From contig CALCZO010000009.1 in assembly GCA_937903315.1 (NCBI GenBank), positions 1-6,569 on the forward strand: DNA of 6,569 nt, given 5' to 3'. Of the stretch, positions 5,803 to 6,569 are shown piece after piece. Each line of letters begins with the position of its first letter. Position 1 is the stretch's first letter. The notes under the pieces were generated by a model, which did no database searches, had not been told where the DNA came from, and saw nothing but the letters and a program-made list of their open reading frames with translations. Source of the DNA: an uncultured Alphaproteobacteria bacterium. GTDB taxonomy: Bacteria > Pseudomonadota > Alphaproteobacteria > Rhizobiales > Beijerinckiaceae. The translations under genes were made by a program, and so were the position numbers.

Positions 5803-6569
5803 ATGGGCGGCGGGGAGCATGGCGAGGCACTGATCGACATCGTCCTGCCGGAGGAGGCCCGCGCCTTCCGCCGCGAGGTCCGGGCATTTTTCGCCGAAAA
5901 CCTGCCGGTTTCAACCCGCCGGACGCTCGAACTCGGCCGCAAGCCTGATCGTGCCGCCCTCACCGAATGGACGCGCATCCTGCATGCGAAGGGCTGGGCG
6001 GTGCCCCATTGGCCGGTCGAATGGGGCGGCACCGGCTGGTCGCCGCTGTGGCAGATGATCTTCCGCGACGAGACGCAGCAGTTTCCGGCACCAGAAGCCC
6101 TGTCCTTCGGCGTCCAGATGGTCGGCCCGGTCATCTACACCTTCGGCAGCGAGGCGCAGAAACGGCGGTTCCTGCCGCGCATCGCCACGCTGGACGATTG
6201 GTGGTGTCAGGGCTTTTCCGAGCCGGGCGCCGGGTCCGATCTCGCCAGCCTGAGGACCCGCGCGACCCGCGACGGCGACGACTGGGTGCTCGACGGGCAG
6301 AAGACCTGGACGACGCTCGCCCAGTATGCCGACTGGATTTTTGTCCTCGCGCGCACCGATCCGGAGGCGCGGAAGCAGGCCGGAATCTCGTTCTTTCTCG
6401 TCAATCTGCGGTCGCCGGGCGTTACTGTGCGGCCGATCCGGATGATCGACGGTTCGGTCGAGATCAACGAGATTTTCTTCGATTCGGTGCGCGTTCCGGG
6501 CGATCAGTTGGTCGGAGAGGTCAACAGGGGCTGGGATTACGCCAAGTTCCTGCTCGGAAACGAGCGGCA
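5803..6569 (+). CDS. pimC: Pimeloyl-CoA dehydrogenase large subunit PimC, N-terminal 255 residues (3' end outside window)
   Basis: This acyl-CoA dehydrogenase family protein is cut by the window edge after codon 255. In R. palustris PimC pairs with PimD to oxidise pimeloyl-CoA at the start of dicarboxylic-acid beta-oxidation. The visible part follows remembered PimC closely: AFRREVRAFFAENLP (21-35), KGWAVPHWPVEWGGTGWSP (63-81), MVGPVIYTFG (106-115), FLPRIATLDDWWCQGFSEPG (123-142), the signature SEPGAGSDLASL (139-150), DGQKTWTTLAQYADWIF (164-180) and NRGWDYAKFLLGNER (241-255). The HWPVEWGG and DDWWCQGF blocks separate it from ordinary fatty acyl-CoA dehydrogenases such as the aliB-like gene. 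The C-terminal catalytic region is not visible. AAGGGG (5790-5795) lies seven bases before the ATG, inside the end of badI. A short glycine-rich lead (MGGGEHGEAL) precedes the homologous region. A pimD small-subunit gene is expected downstream. Confidence 0.9.
   Translation, partial: MGGGEHGEALIDIVLPEEARAFRREVRAFFAENLPVSTRRTLELGRKPDRAALTEWTRILHAKGWAVPHWPVEWGGTGWSPLWQMIFRDETQQFPAPEALSFGVQMVGPVIYTFGSEAQKRRFLPRIATLDDWWCQGFSEPGAGSDLASLRTRATRDGDDWVLDGQKTWTTLAQYADWIFVLARTDPEARKQAGISFFLVNLRSPGVTVRPIRMIDGSVEINEIFFDSVRVPGDQLVGEVNRGWDYAKFLLGNER

Noticed and set aside
4947..6134. 395-codon open frame on the minus strand
   Set aside because: It is antisense to badI and pimC, both of which are recognisable throughout. 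The shadow has no coherent domain.

Overview
The window is GC-rich (apart from one AT-richer intergenic stretch) and looks like the chromosome of an alphaproteobacterium. The evidence is codon use ending mostly in G or C, Shine-Dalgarno sites before every gene, and a set of enzymes that closely resemble the alicyclic-acid genes of Rhodopseudomonas palustris as I remember them. The genus cannot be named from this sequence alone.

Layout. Positions 1-2654 (minus strand) hold the first 884 codons of a very large secreted repeat protein. It has RTX-like glycine/aspartate motifs set in a roughly 104-residue tandem repeat, followed by Ig/cadherin-like adhesin domains; the gene runs off the left edge. 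Positions 2655-3065 hold no gene and are AT-richer. They contain a two-stage stem-loop (2767-2829) and a separate 20-bp dyad (2885-2904). Positions 3066-3602 (minus) encode MogA, the molybdopterin adenylyltransferase of molybdenum cofactor synthesis. Positions 3603-3802 are a divergent control region with two outward-facing TTGACA hexamers. From 3803 to the right edge there is a tight plus-strand operon of three genes: an acyl-CoA dehydrogenase (probable AliB, cyclohexanecarboxyl-CoA dehydrogenase), BadI (2-ketocyclohexanecarboxyl-CoA hydrolase) and the start of PimC (pimeloyl-CoA dehydrogenase large subunit).

How the genes work together. The operon reads as a pathway. Cyclohexanecarboxyl-CoA would be desaturated by the first enzyme. 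After hydration and oxidation by enzymes not in the window, BadI would hydrolyse the beta-keto ring to pimeloyl-CoA. PimC, with a partner small subunit expected downstream, would start beta-oxidation of that dicarboxylyl-CoA. Gaps of 16 and 4 nt argue for one transcript.

The points most worth a second look are: an Asp where the acyl-CoA dehydrogenase family normally has its catalytic Glu; the direct joining of the ring-cleavage and pimelate modules; the unexplained stem-loop upstream of the adhesin gene; and the regular repeat architecture of the adhesin.
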